A DNA stretch of 64,000 nt, taken from contig NZ_JAULBC010000002.1 of NCBI RefSeq assembly GCF_041060425.1, positions 434,001 through 498,000 of the forward strand, in the 5' to 3' direction. Below the pieces are notes generated by a model. It worked only from the letters and a program-made list of their open reading frames with translations. It ran no database searches and was not told the DNA's origin. The DNA comes from Danxiaibacter flavus. GTDB lineage: Bacteria; Bacteroidota; Bacteroidia; Chitinophagales; Chitinophagaceae. The translations under genes and the position numbers were made by a program. Below are positions 17,801-25,943 of the stretch, one piece after another (the first letter of the stretch is position 1; each line of letters begins with the position of its first letter).

Positions 17801-18189
17801 TTGGTTTCCAGATATTGAACTCTCCACGTATGTTCTACGAAGTGCCTGTAATGCTCACAAGAGGTAACCTGCTGTCTAATGCATACGACAAAGTGTATGG
17901 AAAACATGTGCTTGCTGACAACCAGGAGCTGCAATACGTAAGCTACTACATAGAGAATGGCAATTATTGGAAAATTGATAATATAACACTGGGCTATAAT
18001 GTACCAATCAAATCAAAGTATGTAAAAAGGATCAGGGTATATGGTTCCGCTTCCAACATCAAAACCTTTACAGGATATAAAGGGATTGACCCGGAAGTGA
18101 ACATTTTGGGAATGGATCCGGGAGTAGATGACAAGTACAGATACCCTGCAACAACCACTTATACACTGGGTGCATTCTTTACCTTTTAA
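14821..18189 (+). CDS. SusC/RagA-family TonB-linked outer membrane transporter with STN domain
   Basis: 1122 residues. A membrane-targeting segment is at 33-52. It is followed by an STN (secretin/TonB N-terminal) signalling domain at about 64-137 (VKHSSLLDALKKIQKETPFTF), a CarboxypepD_reg beta-sandwich at 162-235 (ITGTIKTEKGDPIQGVSV), the plug starting with VVVVGYGTQKKADVTAAIA at 243, and a long beta-barrel ending in aromatic TLGAFFTF. The SusC hallmark DGSAAAIYGTRGTNGVI is present. The STN domain indicates control through the adjacent FecR/sigma pair. It would import oligosaccharide captured by the SusD lipoprotein encoded 53 bp downstream. Confidence 0.95.
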   Translation: MNFSAFAGEWSGTPVPLAKKLLFQNNKRLLRLMRLSLFIMLLVSCSATMLLAKDANGQDMNKIKVKLEVKHSSLLDALKKIQKETPFTFAYNKKDVINIEIKDIPAEERSVKETLDLLFENTALQYEQIGGNIVISIKPAKNTSTVSDVSLQELLQAALKKTVITGTIKTEKGDPIQGVSVMVHNTTIGTTTDQNGKFSLSVSDEKVTLDFLYVGYEQQSREVTGDTPVDVVLKEIVTGLNEVVVVGYGTQKKADVTAAIASVKSENFVKGAVTDAAQLVRGKVAGLAVVTPDGNPTSTSQINLRGITTISSSTSPFVIIDGVPGTLTTVAPEDIESIDVLKDGSAAAIYGTRGTNGVILITTKKVNGAMQPTVDLNAYVTTQKITKKLSFMDPTQYRQLVAEGKPGAYDYGANTNWLDEITQTPISQVYNISLKGGSKNTSYIANLNYRNLNGIIKKSDNILLYPRIEVNHSMFDGKLKLNANLSGYEQHYFSGSDGGSYNTTVYKNALTYNPTDPIKQPDGSWTEHTDKTDYANPVALLQETNGLNQNTNLRTSATITYAPINDISIKLLGSRDLYNSVRGYSETKKHYSNVHDGKNGYASRGTTRTEEDLMELTGTYNKFFGDHHLTALLGYSWRELNYQDYWMQNWDFPTDQFSYNNMGAGLALKRGQAPESSTQEQNKLIGYFVRLNYAFKEKYLLAASIRREGSSKFGANYKYGNFPAISAGWNIQKEAFMSNVSFISALKLRGGFGITGTEPAAPYQSLKRLNFDTYTYINGQWIQVVNLAQNPNPDLRWERKEETNIGLDFGFLKNRITGSIDVYKRTTKDLLFNYPVATPPYLYSNIFANAASMENKGLEIQVNAIPVETKNFVWNTQVNFSTNSNKMLSLSDKNFQLASGYFDKGYTGEPIQQSTHRVQIGQPIGNFWGFKSVDVDEDGHWIIEGKDGKPKPIAQQQADDKQILGNGLPKTYLAFNNTFTYKNFDLNITMRGAFGFQILNSPRMFYEVPVMLTRGNLLSNAYDKVYGKHVLADNQELQYVSYYIENGNYWKIDNITLGYNVPIKSKYVKRIRVYGSASNIKTFTGYKGIDPEVNILGMDPGVDDKYRYPATTTYTLGAFFTF

Positions 18190-18242
18190 ACTGCAGCATA
18201 AAGGCTTAACGGTTATATTTTATAACGCATTAACAATTTGAA

Positions 18243-19838
18243 ATGAAACGGATAAAAAACTACATTATATATTTCTCCCTTGCTGCAGCTTGTGGTTACT
18301 CCTGCAACAAGGATTTAAATGAAAAAGTGTATCATGATGTAACGGAAGAAACTTACACATATACCGATGCCTACCAGGCGATAGGCATACTGTATGCGAA
18401 TATGCGAGGTCTCTTTAATCACGTTAACTATTACATGGCCAATGAAACATCCAGCGACGAACTGGTAATGCCTGCCAATGCATCGGGCTGGGACGATGGT
18501 GGAATTTACAAAAGAATGCACCTGCATACGTGGAACTCAGAGAATCCGCAATTAACCAATATGTGGAATAGCTTGTACCCCGGTGTTATTAATGCCAATA
18601 GCTTATTGGAACAACTGGATGCTGATAAAATTCCTTTGCCATCCGGCGTTACAAAAGAAGCACTCGGCGCTGAGATCAGGGCGGCAAGAGCCTTCTTTTA
18701 CTGGCTGATAATGGACAACTTTGGAGACGCCGCATTGATCACCAGCACAAGTAAAGATCTTCCTGCAAAATCAACAAGGAAGGATATTTACAACTTAGTA
18801 GTAACAGAATTAACGCAGGCTATTCCAGGCTTAAGCGAAGACAAAAATCAGCTGATGTACGGCCGCTTCAACAAGTGGGCAGCTAAAGCATTGCTGGCAA
18901 ATGTTTATCTAAACGCTGAGGTTTATACAGGTGAAGCAAAATGGACCGATTGTCTTACGCAGTGTAACGACATCATCGCATCCAACAAATATCAATTAGA
19001 AGCTGATTATCGTAGCAATTTTATTACAGATAATCAGAACTCAACAGAGATTGTGTTCTCGATTCCTTTTGATGAAAACCAGGCTGGAGGACAATCGCCG
19101 CACATGTACTCCTGGCACGGCGCATTAAAAGATAAAGTGAATATGCAGGCTACACCATGGGGTTCTGGTTCTGCAATGGCTGTTTCACAGTTTATAGATA
19201 CATACGATGCACAGGATAGCCGTCTTTCAGACACATGGCTGTATGGACCACAATTTGCATCAGACGGAGTAACACCGCTTAAAGGATCATACGATCAGGC
19301 CGGCAAACCATTGGTATTTACAAAAGATATTCCTGATGGTTTGTACACAGGAGAGTCAGAAGGCTACCGCATGAATAAGTTTGAAGTGAAGACAGGCGCG
19401 CGCGGAAGCCTGAGTAATGATTTTCCGTTCTTCCGCTATTCCGAAGTATTAATGATGAAAGCAGAATGCCTGCTTAGAACCGGCAATGCAGGTGAGGCTG
19501 CAACAGTTGTATCCAACGTTCGTTCAAGAGCCTTTAAAGCCAATCCGGGAAAAGCAACGGTAACTGCAGCACAGTTAACAGCAAACAGCAGGTATAAGTA
19601 TGGCTATGTAGAAAATTATAAAATAGTAGATGCGGGCGACACATCTCCCATCCCTTACGGCGGCATGCTTGACGAACTTGGTTGGGAGTTTGCCTGGGAA
19701 GGACATCGCAGAAGGGATGATATTCGTTTTGGCGTGTATACAAAGAAAAGCTGGCTCTCACACAAGCCAACAGGTGATGACAGAAAAACGTTTATGATAC
19801 CGCAGTCCGCAGTAAATGCAAATCCAAACTTGCAATAG
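18243..19838 (+). CDS. SusD/RagB-family glycan-binding outer membrane lipoprotein
   Basis: 531 residues with a lipoprotein signal; Cys21 (GYSCNKDLNEK) or Cys17 would be acylated. It shows the SusD layout: an N-terminal TPR-like region (EIRAARAFFYWLIMDNFGDAALIT is conserved in the family), a central variable loop region, and a C-terminal portion with EVLMMKAECLLRTGNAGEA and ELGWEFAWEGHRRRDDIRFG. It ends in the usual IPQSAVNANPNLQ. It acts as the lid on the preceding SusC barrel. The ligand cannot be told from sequence, but the adjacent enzymes suggest a glycan rich in L-arabinofuranose. Confidence 0.95.
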   Translation: MKRIKNYIIYFSLAAACGYSCNKDLNEKVYHDVTEETYTYTDAYQAIGILYANMRGLFNHVNYYMANETSSDELVMPANASGWDDGGIYKRMHLHTWNSENPQLTNMWNSLYPGVINANSLLEQLDADKIPLPSGVTKEALGAEIRAARAFFYWLIMDNFGDAALITSTSKDLPAKSTRKDIYNLVVTELTQAIPGLSEDKNQLMYGRFNKWAAKALLANVYLNAEVYTGEAKWTDCLTQCNDIIASNKYQLEADYRSNFITDNQNSTEIVFSIPFDENQAGGQSPHMYSWHGALKDKVNMQATPWGSGSAMAVSQFIDTYDAQDSRLSDTWLYGPQFASDGVTPLKGSYDQAGKPLVFTKDIPDGLYTGESEGYRMNKFEVKTGARGSLSNDFPFFRYSEVLMMKAECLLRTGNAGEAATVVSNVRSRAFKANPGKATVTAAQLTANSRYKYGYVENYKIVDAGDTSPIPYGGMLDELGWEFAWEGHRRRDDIRFGVYTKKSWLSHKPTGDDRKTFMIPQSAVNANPNLQ

Positions 19839-19982
19839 ACACCTTCACTCTTATTTTTCATGGCAAATGTTGCGGCGCCTCCTGAAGCAGGTGTAACTGT
19901 TTGGAACAGTACAATTACATACCTTCGGAGGCAAAGCAACATGCAACCCTTGCCTTATTATTTGCACCTAAAGACGCTTAAC

Positions 19983-21962
19983 ATGAATAACAAGATCAGC
20001 ATCGGCATCGCCCTTGTGCTGGGATGCCAGGTGGCACAAGCACAATCTGCGTTTCCGAAAATAGAGCCAGTAAATTTTTCGCAGGTCCAGATTAATGATG
20101 CATTCTGGAAGCCACGCATTGAAAAGATCGCAACCGTAACAGTGCCGGTTTGCATCGATCAGACAGAAGTCAAAACTCCCCGCATCCGCAATTTTGAAAA
20201 GGTTGCAAGAAAAAAAGGGGAAAAACATGAAGGTATTTATTTTGATGATTCCGATGTTTATAAGGCGCTTGAAGCGATAGCTTATTCATTAAAGAATAAA
20301 CCTGATGCAACCGTTGAAAAGACGGCAGATGAATGGATTGATAAGATTGCGGCAGCCCAGCTTCCTGATGGCTATCTCAATACTTATTACACTTTGAACG
20401 GACTGGATAAGCGCTGGACCGATATGGAAAAGCATGAAGACTATTGTGCAGGCCATTTGATTGAGGCGGCTGTTGCCTATTATAATACGACAGGCAAAAG
20501 AAAATTATTGGATGTAGCCATTCGTTTTGCTGATCATATCGATTCAACTTTCCGTCAGCAAAACCGCCACTGGGTTTCCGGTCATGAAGAAATAGAACTG
20601 GCGCTGGTTAAACTTTACAAAACTACAGGCAACAAAAAATATCTTGACCTGTCTGAATGGTACATTGAGGAACGTGGACATGGCTATGGTAAAGGAGTTA
20701 TATGGGACCAATGGAAAGATCCAAAATATTGCCAGGATGATGTTCCTGTAAAAAATCAATCTGAGATAACAGGTCACGCAGTCAGGGCCATGTATTTATA
20801 TACAGGAGTCGCAGATGTGGCTTCAGCTAAAAATGATACCGGTTATATGAAAGCGATGAAAACTGTTTGGGAAGATGTGGTTTATCGCAACATGTATATC
20901 ACGGGGGGTATTGGTTCCTCAGGACGGAATGAAGGTTTTTCGCATGACTATGATCTGCCCAATCACAGCGCTTATTGTGAAACATGTGCATCAGTGGGAA
21001 TGGTCTTCTGGAACCAGCGCATGAACCTTTTAACAGGTGACGCACGATACATGGATGTGCTGGAAAGGAGTCTGTATAACGGAGCATTGGACGGTCTTGC
21101 TTTAAGTGGTGATCATTTCTTCTATGGCAATCCGCTTGCTTCCGATGGTGGATATAAAAGAAGCGAATGGTTTGGAACAGCCTGCTGCCCCTCTAACATA
21201 GCACGCCTGGTAGCTTCGCTTGGTGACTATATTTATGCAACTTCTGACAACGGCGTTTGGGTTAATCTTTTTGTTGGAAGCAATACAACAATTCCGCTTA
21301 AAAAAACAAAAGTTGGATTACAACAAACAACTACATATCCATGGAAAGGCGATATTACACTGACAGTTTCTCCTGATAAGAAAGTCAGCTTCCCTTTGCA
21401 TGTGCGCATTCCGGAGTGGACACAAAACAAACCTGTTCCCGGCAATACTTACTTTTTTATGAATGTCGCAAACACTTCATCGGCTGATTCTATTGCAATA
21501 CTTGTCAACGGCAAACCAACACCATATACAATGGAAAAAGGTTATGCAGTAATTGAAAGAGAATGGAAAAAAGGCGATGTAGTCTCGATCAACCTCCCAA
21601 TGCAGGTAAACAAGGTGATTGCGATTCCTGATGTGAAAGAAAATGTGAATCGCGTGGCATTACAAAGAGGCCCGATCGTTTATTGTTTTGAGCATCCTGA
21701 CAATGGCGGAAATACAATGAATATCATCGTTCCTGACGATGCCATATTTAGAGCTGAATACAATCCTTCGTTGTTACAGGGAGTAGTAACGCTTGAAGCA
21801 GAAACTCCGGTAGTAACAGTTTCCAACGATGGCAAAACCGTTGAGACAAGCAGCAGGAAAGTAACCGCTATTCCCTACTATAGCTGGGCCAACAGAGGTG
21901 AAGGTGAAATGCAGGTATGGATGCCGAGAAGAGCGACTGAGGTAAGAGTGGGAACGAAATAA
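19983..21962 (+). CDS. GH127 beta-L-arabinofuranosidase (DUF1680)
   Basis: 659 residues from the ATG at 19983, which starts a clean signal peptide (GIALVLGCQVAQAQ). The (alpha/alpha)6 barrel carries Glu317 (GRNEGFS), Glu333 and Cys335 (YCETC) and Cys401-Cys402 (TACCPSN). The 16-residue step from Glu317 to Glu333 and the Glu-x-Cys equal, from memory, those of Glu322, Glu338, Cys340 and Cys417-Cys418 in Bifidobacterium HypBA1, where a zinc-bound cysteine is the nucleophile. It should release beta-L-arabinofuranose from plant-derived oligosaccharides such as arabinosylated hydroxyproline peptides. It is 144 bp downstream of susD. Confidence 0.92.
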   Translation: MNNKISIGIALVLGCQVAQAQSAFPKIEPVNFSQVQINDAFWKPRIEKIATVTVPVCIDQTEVKTPRIRNFEKVARKKGEKHEGIYFDDSDVYKALEAIAYSLKNKPDATVEKTADEWIDKIAAAQLPDGYLNTYYTLNGLDKRWTDMEKHEDYCAGHLIEAAVAYYNTTGKRKLLDVAIRFADHIDSTFRQQNRHWVSGHEEIELALVKLYKTTGNKKYLDLSEWYIEERGHGYGKGVIWDQWKDPKYCQDDVPVKNQSEITGHAVRAMYLYTGVADVASAKNDTGYMKAMKTVWEDVVYRNMYITGGIGSSGRNEGFSHDYDLPNHSAYCETCASVGMVFWNQRMNLLTGDARYMDVLERSLYNGALDGLALSGDHFFYGNPLASDGGYKRSEWFGTACCPSNIARLVASLGDYIYATSDNGVWVNLFVGSNTTIPLKKTKVGLQQTTTYPWKGDITLTVSPDKKVSFPLHVRIPEWTQNKPVPGNTYFFMNVANTSSADSIAILVNGKPTPYTMEKGYAVIEREWKKGDVVSINLPMQVNKVIAIPDVKENVNRVALQRGPIVYCFEHPDNGGNTMNIIVPDDAIFRAEYNPSLLQGVVTLEAETPVVTVSNDGKTVETSSRKVTAIPYYSWANRGEGEMQVWMPRRATEVRVGTK

Positions 21963-22012
21963 AGAAAGTGAATATTGAATCAATGTCGTTTCCTTAAGAA
22001 TAATTGGCATTT

Positions 22013-22045
22013 ATCAAGTACGATTTACGAAGTACGAAGTACCTG
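22013..22045. repeat. Intergenic repeat copy of the AAGTACGAATTACGAAGTAC family
   Basis: ATCAAGTACGATTTACGAAG followed by TACGAAGTAC, between the two GH127-type genes. Better-paired copies lie at 33282-33411 and 39541-39683. Confidence 0.6.
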
Positions 22046-22222
22046 ATTTTAGGATTGCTTTGTTTTTCGTGACCTCTTAAGGAAAGGACAATGAATAGTG
22101 AATGGTGAATAGTCAAAAGTGAAAAATGCAGCATCGTTATTGTCAATTAAAAAGCCTGTATTGGCAGTTTAAGGATGAACTGGATAATCTCAAATTTCAA
22201 ATCTCAAATTTCAAATCTCTTA

Positions 22223-24259
22223 ATGAAAAGGTTCTATTTTCTAGTCGCGTTCGGACTGATTACATTTTTTCTGGCCAATGCGCAAAATACTACTGCCAAT
22301 AAATCCGGGGCTAATTACATCAATAATCGAGTTCCTTTGAAGCAGAAAACATATATCCAGCTACCGTTAGGTGCTATTAAACCGGAAGGATGGTTGAAGA
22401 CAATGCTCCTGCAACAAAAAGAAGGCGCAACAGGACATCTGGATGAATTATATCCGCTGGTGATGAATCAAAGGAATGGCTGGCTGGGAGGCGACGGAGA
22501 CCAATGGGAACGCGGACCTTACTGGATTGACGGGCTCTTGCCACTTGCATACATTCTGAAAGATCCTGTGCTGATCGCAAAGGTTAAGCCATGGGTTGAA
22601 TGGTCATTAAACAGCCTGCAACCGGATGGCTATTTTGGTCCTTCAAAAGACTATCCGCATGAAGCCGGTATTCAACGCGACAACAGTCGCGACTGGTGGC
22701 CCAAAATGGTTATGCTTAAAGTATTGAAGCAATATTATGAAGCAACGAATGATAAGAGAGTGATTGACCTGATGACAAAATATTTTAAGTACCAGCTAAA
22801 AGAATTGCCATCAAAACCACTTGATCACTGGACCTTCTGGGCGAAATACCGCGCAGGTGATAATTTAATGATCGTTTACTGGTTGTACAATATTACCGGT
22901 GACAGGTTTTTGCTTGATCTTGGTGATCTGTTACACAAACAGACTTTTGATTACACCAATGCTTTTCTCAACACGGACCTTTTACAGACTGTGGGAAGCA
23001 TTCACGGTGTAAATCTTGCACAGGGTATTAAGGAACCCATGATCTATTACCAACAACATCCAGAAGAAAAATATATCTCGGCCACAAAAAAAGGATTCAG
23101 TGATCTGCGAAAATTCAATGGAATGGCGCATGGGCTGTATGGAGGAGACGAAGCATTGCATGGTGCCAATCCTACGCAAGGTTCAGAGTTATGTACTGCG
23201 GTTGAAATGATGTACAGCCTGGAAAGTATTCTGGAAGTAAGTGGAGATGTTGATTACGCTGATCAGATCGAAAAAATTGCGTTCAATGCGTTGCCGTCTC
23301 AAGTGATGGAAGGTTTTGTGAACCGCCAGTATTTTCAACAGGCCAACCAGGTGATGGCAACCCGCCATATGCGCAACTTCGATGTCAATCATGATGGAAC
23401 GGATGTTTGCTATAGTCTGCTGTCCGGTTATCCGTGCTGCACATCGAACATGCACCAGGGCTGGCCAAAATTCACGCAGAACCTTTGGTATGCCACAGCC
23501 GATAAAGGAATTGCGGCATTACTTTATTCCGCAAGCAGTGTAACAGCATTGGTAGGAGACAAAACAGAAGTAAACATCAGGGAAGAAACAAATTATCCTT
23601 TTGATGAAAGCATCAGGTTTACAGTAACACTCCCATCAAACAGCAAATCCGTAAACTTTCCTTTTCACCTGCGCGTGCCGCAATGGTGTAAAAAAGCAAC
23701 CATAAAAGTGAATGGAAATGTTGTGCGTGAAGTTGAAGGCAACCAGGTTGCCAAAATAAATCGCGAATGGAAATCAGGTGATGTAGTGGAGCTTCAATTA
23801 CCGATGCATATTTTCAAAAATACATGGTACGAAAATTCTGTATCAGTCGAGCGCGGGCCGATCACTTATGCGTTAAAAATGCAGGAAGAGGTTAAGAAAG
23901 TAAGCAATACAAAAGATCCAAAAGAGTTTGGTGATTACTACTATGAAGTGCATTCTGCATCGCCATGGAATTACGGATTGGTACTGGTTGCCGATGACAA
24001 GCTTGAATCCGCATTTCAAATGGAAAAGAAATCTGCTTTAGCAGATTATCCGTGGACGCAGAAAAATGCTCCGGTTACGCTTAAGACAAAAGCTTTCAGA
24101 ATACCATCGTGGCAATTATACAACGAAATGACAGGACCAATTCCTTACAGCATAACATACAGGCTGGAGAAATCTGATAAAGAAGATGACATTGAACTAA
24201 TCCCTTATGGCTGCACGCAATTACGTATCTCACAATTTCCGGTAGTAGGAAAAAGATAA
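22223..24259 (+). CDS. Second GH127-superfamily (DUF1680) glycoside hydrolase
   Basis: 678 residues from the ATG at 22223, directly after a run of AATCTCAAATTTC repeats. The signal peptide ends in FFLANAQ. The zinc/nucleophile residues of the clan are present as Glu322-x-Cys324 (SELC) and Cys405-Cys406 (YPCCTSN), with Glu310 as candidate acid/base. The N-terminal half (GYFGPSKDYPHEAGI, DNLMIVYWLYNITGD) differs strongly from the neighbouring GH127 and resembles the GH146-like or uncharacterised DUF1680 branch. A function complementary to the first enzyme, on a different arabinofuranosyl linkage, is likely but not shown. Confidence 0.85.
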   Translation: MKRFYFLVAFGLITFFLANAQNTTANKSGANYINNRVPLKQKTYIQLPLGAIKPEGWLKTMLLQQKEGATGHLDELYPLVMNQRNGWLGGDGDQWERGPYWIDGLLPLAYILKDPVLIAKVKPWVEWSLNSLQPDGYFGPSKDYPHEAGIQRDNSRDWWPKMVMLKVLKQYYEATNDKRVIDLMTKYFKYQLKELPSKPLDHWTFWAKYRAGDNLMIVYWLYNITGDRFLLDLGDLLHKQTFDYTNAFLNTDLLQTVGSIHGVNLAQGIKEPMIYYQQHPEEKYISATKKGFSDLRKFNGMAHGLYGGDEALHGANPTQGSELCTAVEMMYSLESILEVSGDVDYADQIEKIAFNALPSQVMEGFVNRQYFQQANQVMATRHMRNFDVNHDGTDVCYSLLSGYPCCTSNMHQGWPKFTQNLWYATADKGIAALLYSASSVTALVGDKTEVNIREETNYPFDESIRFTVTLPSNSKSVNFPFHLRVPQWCKKATIKVNGNVVREVEGNQVAKINREWKSGDVVELQLPMHIFKNTWYENSVSVERGPITYALKMQEEVKKVSNTKDPKEFGDYYYEVHSASPWNYGLVLVADDKLESAFQMEKKSALADYPWTQKNAPVTLKTKAFRIPSWQLYNEMTGPIPYSITYRLEKSDKEDDIELIPYGCTQLRISQFPVVGKR

Positions 24260-24264
24260 ATTTA

Positions 24265-24294
24265 AACGGCGTGAATGCACCTGTTCACGCCGTT
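24265..24294. other. Perfect 11-bp hairpin between two hydrolase genes
   Basis: AACGGCGTGAA and TTCACGCCGTT separated by an 8-base loop, 5 bp after the stop of the second GH127 gene. No T tract follows on either strand. It may be an mRNA-stabilising or processing hairpin inside the operon. Confidence 0.7.
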
Positions 24295-24309
24295 ACTAAC
24301 TATGCTGTT

Positions 24310-25938
24310 ATGAAATTTGCAACCTGCTTATACATATTCATCGTTAGCTGCACGGCGATCTTTGCACAAAGCAAAGTATTGTCTTCTGCATCTTTTAAAC
24401 ATTACATTGATAGCTTTAATGCAAATGATGATGAACTGTATAAACAATTTGTGCCCAACAACCAGGCCTGGACTTTTTTAGAAAACAATATCCCCTTTTT
24501 TGAGTGTCCCGATAAACAATTGGAAGAAACTTATTATTTCCGGTGGTGGACATACCGGAAACATATCAAACAAACACCCTCCGGTTTTGTGATATCCGAA
24601 TTTTTGCCGGACGTTTCCTGGGCAGGAAAATACAATACGATCAGTTGTGCTGCTTCGCATCATTTTTATGAAGGCCGCTGGCTGCATAATAGCCTTTTTT
24701 TGAACGATTACATGCATTTCTGGTTAAATGACGCGGGGGATAATTTGAGACGCTATAGCTTTTGGTCCGCTGATGCGTGGCTGGCATTCACTTCGGTACA
24801 CAATTCTGTCACAACGTCGCAAGATATTTTAAGCAAGCTTGAAAAAAACTACGAGGCATGGAAGGAAACGCATGGTGAGCAGGTGCATAATCTCTATTGG
24901 CAGGTTGATGGAGCTGATGGTATGGAAGTGAGTGTGGGTGGCCAGATCGACAACAATGGCCTTCCCGCTCATGGTTACAAAGGCATAAGGCCAACCATTA
25001 ACAGTTATATGTATGGAGATGCAAGGGCCCTAGGCACCTTGACATTGAACGCCGGAAACAAACAACTTTCAAAACAATACTTATCCGAAGCTGCCGATAT
25101 TAAACATAAAGTGCAACAAAATTTGTGGAGCGACAGTTTGCATTTTTTTGGCACAATTCCACTTGACAAAGATACAGATGACGCAAAGCCCATGCCCGTT
25201 AGAGAGCTGATTGGCTTTGTTCCCTGGTATTTTAATCTTCCCGATGATAACAACATTTATGGAAATGCATGGCTGCAGTTAAAAGATACATCCGGATTCA
25301 ATGCGCCATACGGACCAACAACATGTGAACGCAGACACAAGTATTTTTCCGTTGCTTATACCGATCATGAATGTCAGTGGAACGGACCTTCATGGCCTTA
25401 TGCTACTGCGCAAACATTAACTGCAATGGCCAATGTGTTAAACAACTACAAGAATTCTCCGGTAACAAAAAAAGATTATTTCGAACTGATGGGCATCTAT
25501 TCCAACAGTCAGCGACGGACGCTTGACAATGGCAAAACCATTCCATGGATCGATGAAAATCTGAATCCATTTACAGGAGACTGGATCTCAAGAACAAGGT
25601 TGGCAAACTGGAACGGATCTCCATGGCCGAAAGACAAAGGTGGCAAAGAGCGCGGCAAAGATTATAACCATTCAACTTTTTGCGATCTGGTTATTTCTGG
25701 GTTGATTGGCATACGTCCATCTACAGACAACAAGTTAATTGTCCATCCGCTTATAAGTGAAGATCAGTGGGATTACTTCTGCCTGGATAACGTTTTATAC
25801 CATGGCAAAATAATTACAATTTTCTTCGATAAGACTGGAAAGAAATATAGCCGGGGCAAGGGGTTCAATATACTGATTAATGGCAAACAGGTACATCATT
25901 CAACTTCTTTACAAAAAGCTGAAATAATGCTCAACTAA
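24310..25938 (+). CDS. MGH1/GH63-like six-hairpin glycoside hydrolase
   Basis: 542 residues from the ATG at 24310, which begins a signal peptide (CLYIFIVSCTAIFAQ). The earlier in-frame GTG lies within a hairpin and is less likely. The (alpha/alpha)6 barrel features of the MGH1/GH63 group are clear: WQVDGADGMEVSVGG (candidate acid Asp), RPTINSYMYGDARALG, NAPYGPTTCERRH, CQWNGPSWPYATAQTL and DYNHSTFCDLVISGL near the end. Members include alpha-glucosidases and mannosylglycerate hydrolases. The exact substrate is open; an alpha-glucoside would match the GH97 enzyme nearby. Confidence 0.8.
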   Translation: MKFATCLYIFIVSCTAIFAQSKVLSSASFKHYIDSFNANDDELYKQFVPNNQAWTFLENNIPFFECPDKQLEETYYFRWWTYRKHIKQTPSGFVISEFLPDVSWAGKYNTISCAASHHFYEGRWLHNSLFLNDYMHFWLNDAGDNLRRYSFWSADAWLAFTSVHNSVTTSQDILSKLEKNYEAWKETHGEQVHNLYWQVDGADGMEVSVGGQIDNNGLPAHGYKGIRPTINSYMYGDARALGTLTLNAGNKQLSKQYLSEAADIKHKVQQNLWSDSLHFFGTIPLDKDTDDAKPMPVRELIGFVPWYFNLPDDNNIYGNAWLQLKDTSGFNAPYGPTTCERRHKYFSVAYTDHECQWNGPSWPYATAQTLTAMANVLNNYKNSPVTKKDYFELMGIYSNSQRRTLDNGKTIPWIDENLNPFTGDWISRTRLANWNGSPWPKDKGGKERGKDYNHSTFCDLVISGLIGIRPSTDNKLIVHPLISEDQWDYFCLDNVLYHGKIITIFFDKTGKKYSRGKGFNILINGKQVHHSTSLQKAEIMLN

Positions 25939-25943
25939 ATTAA

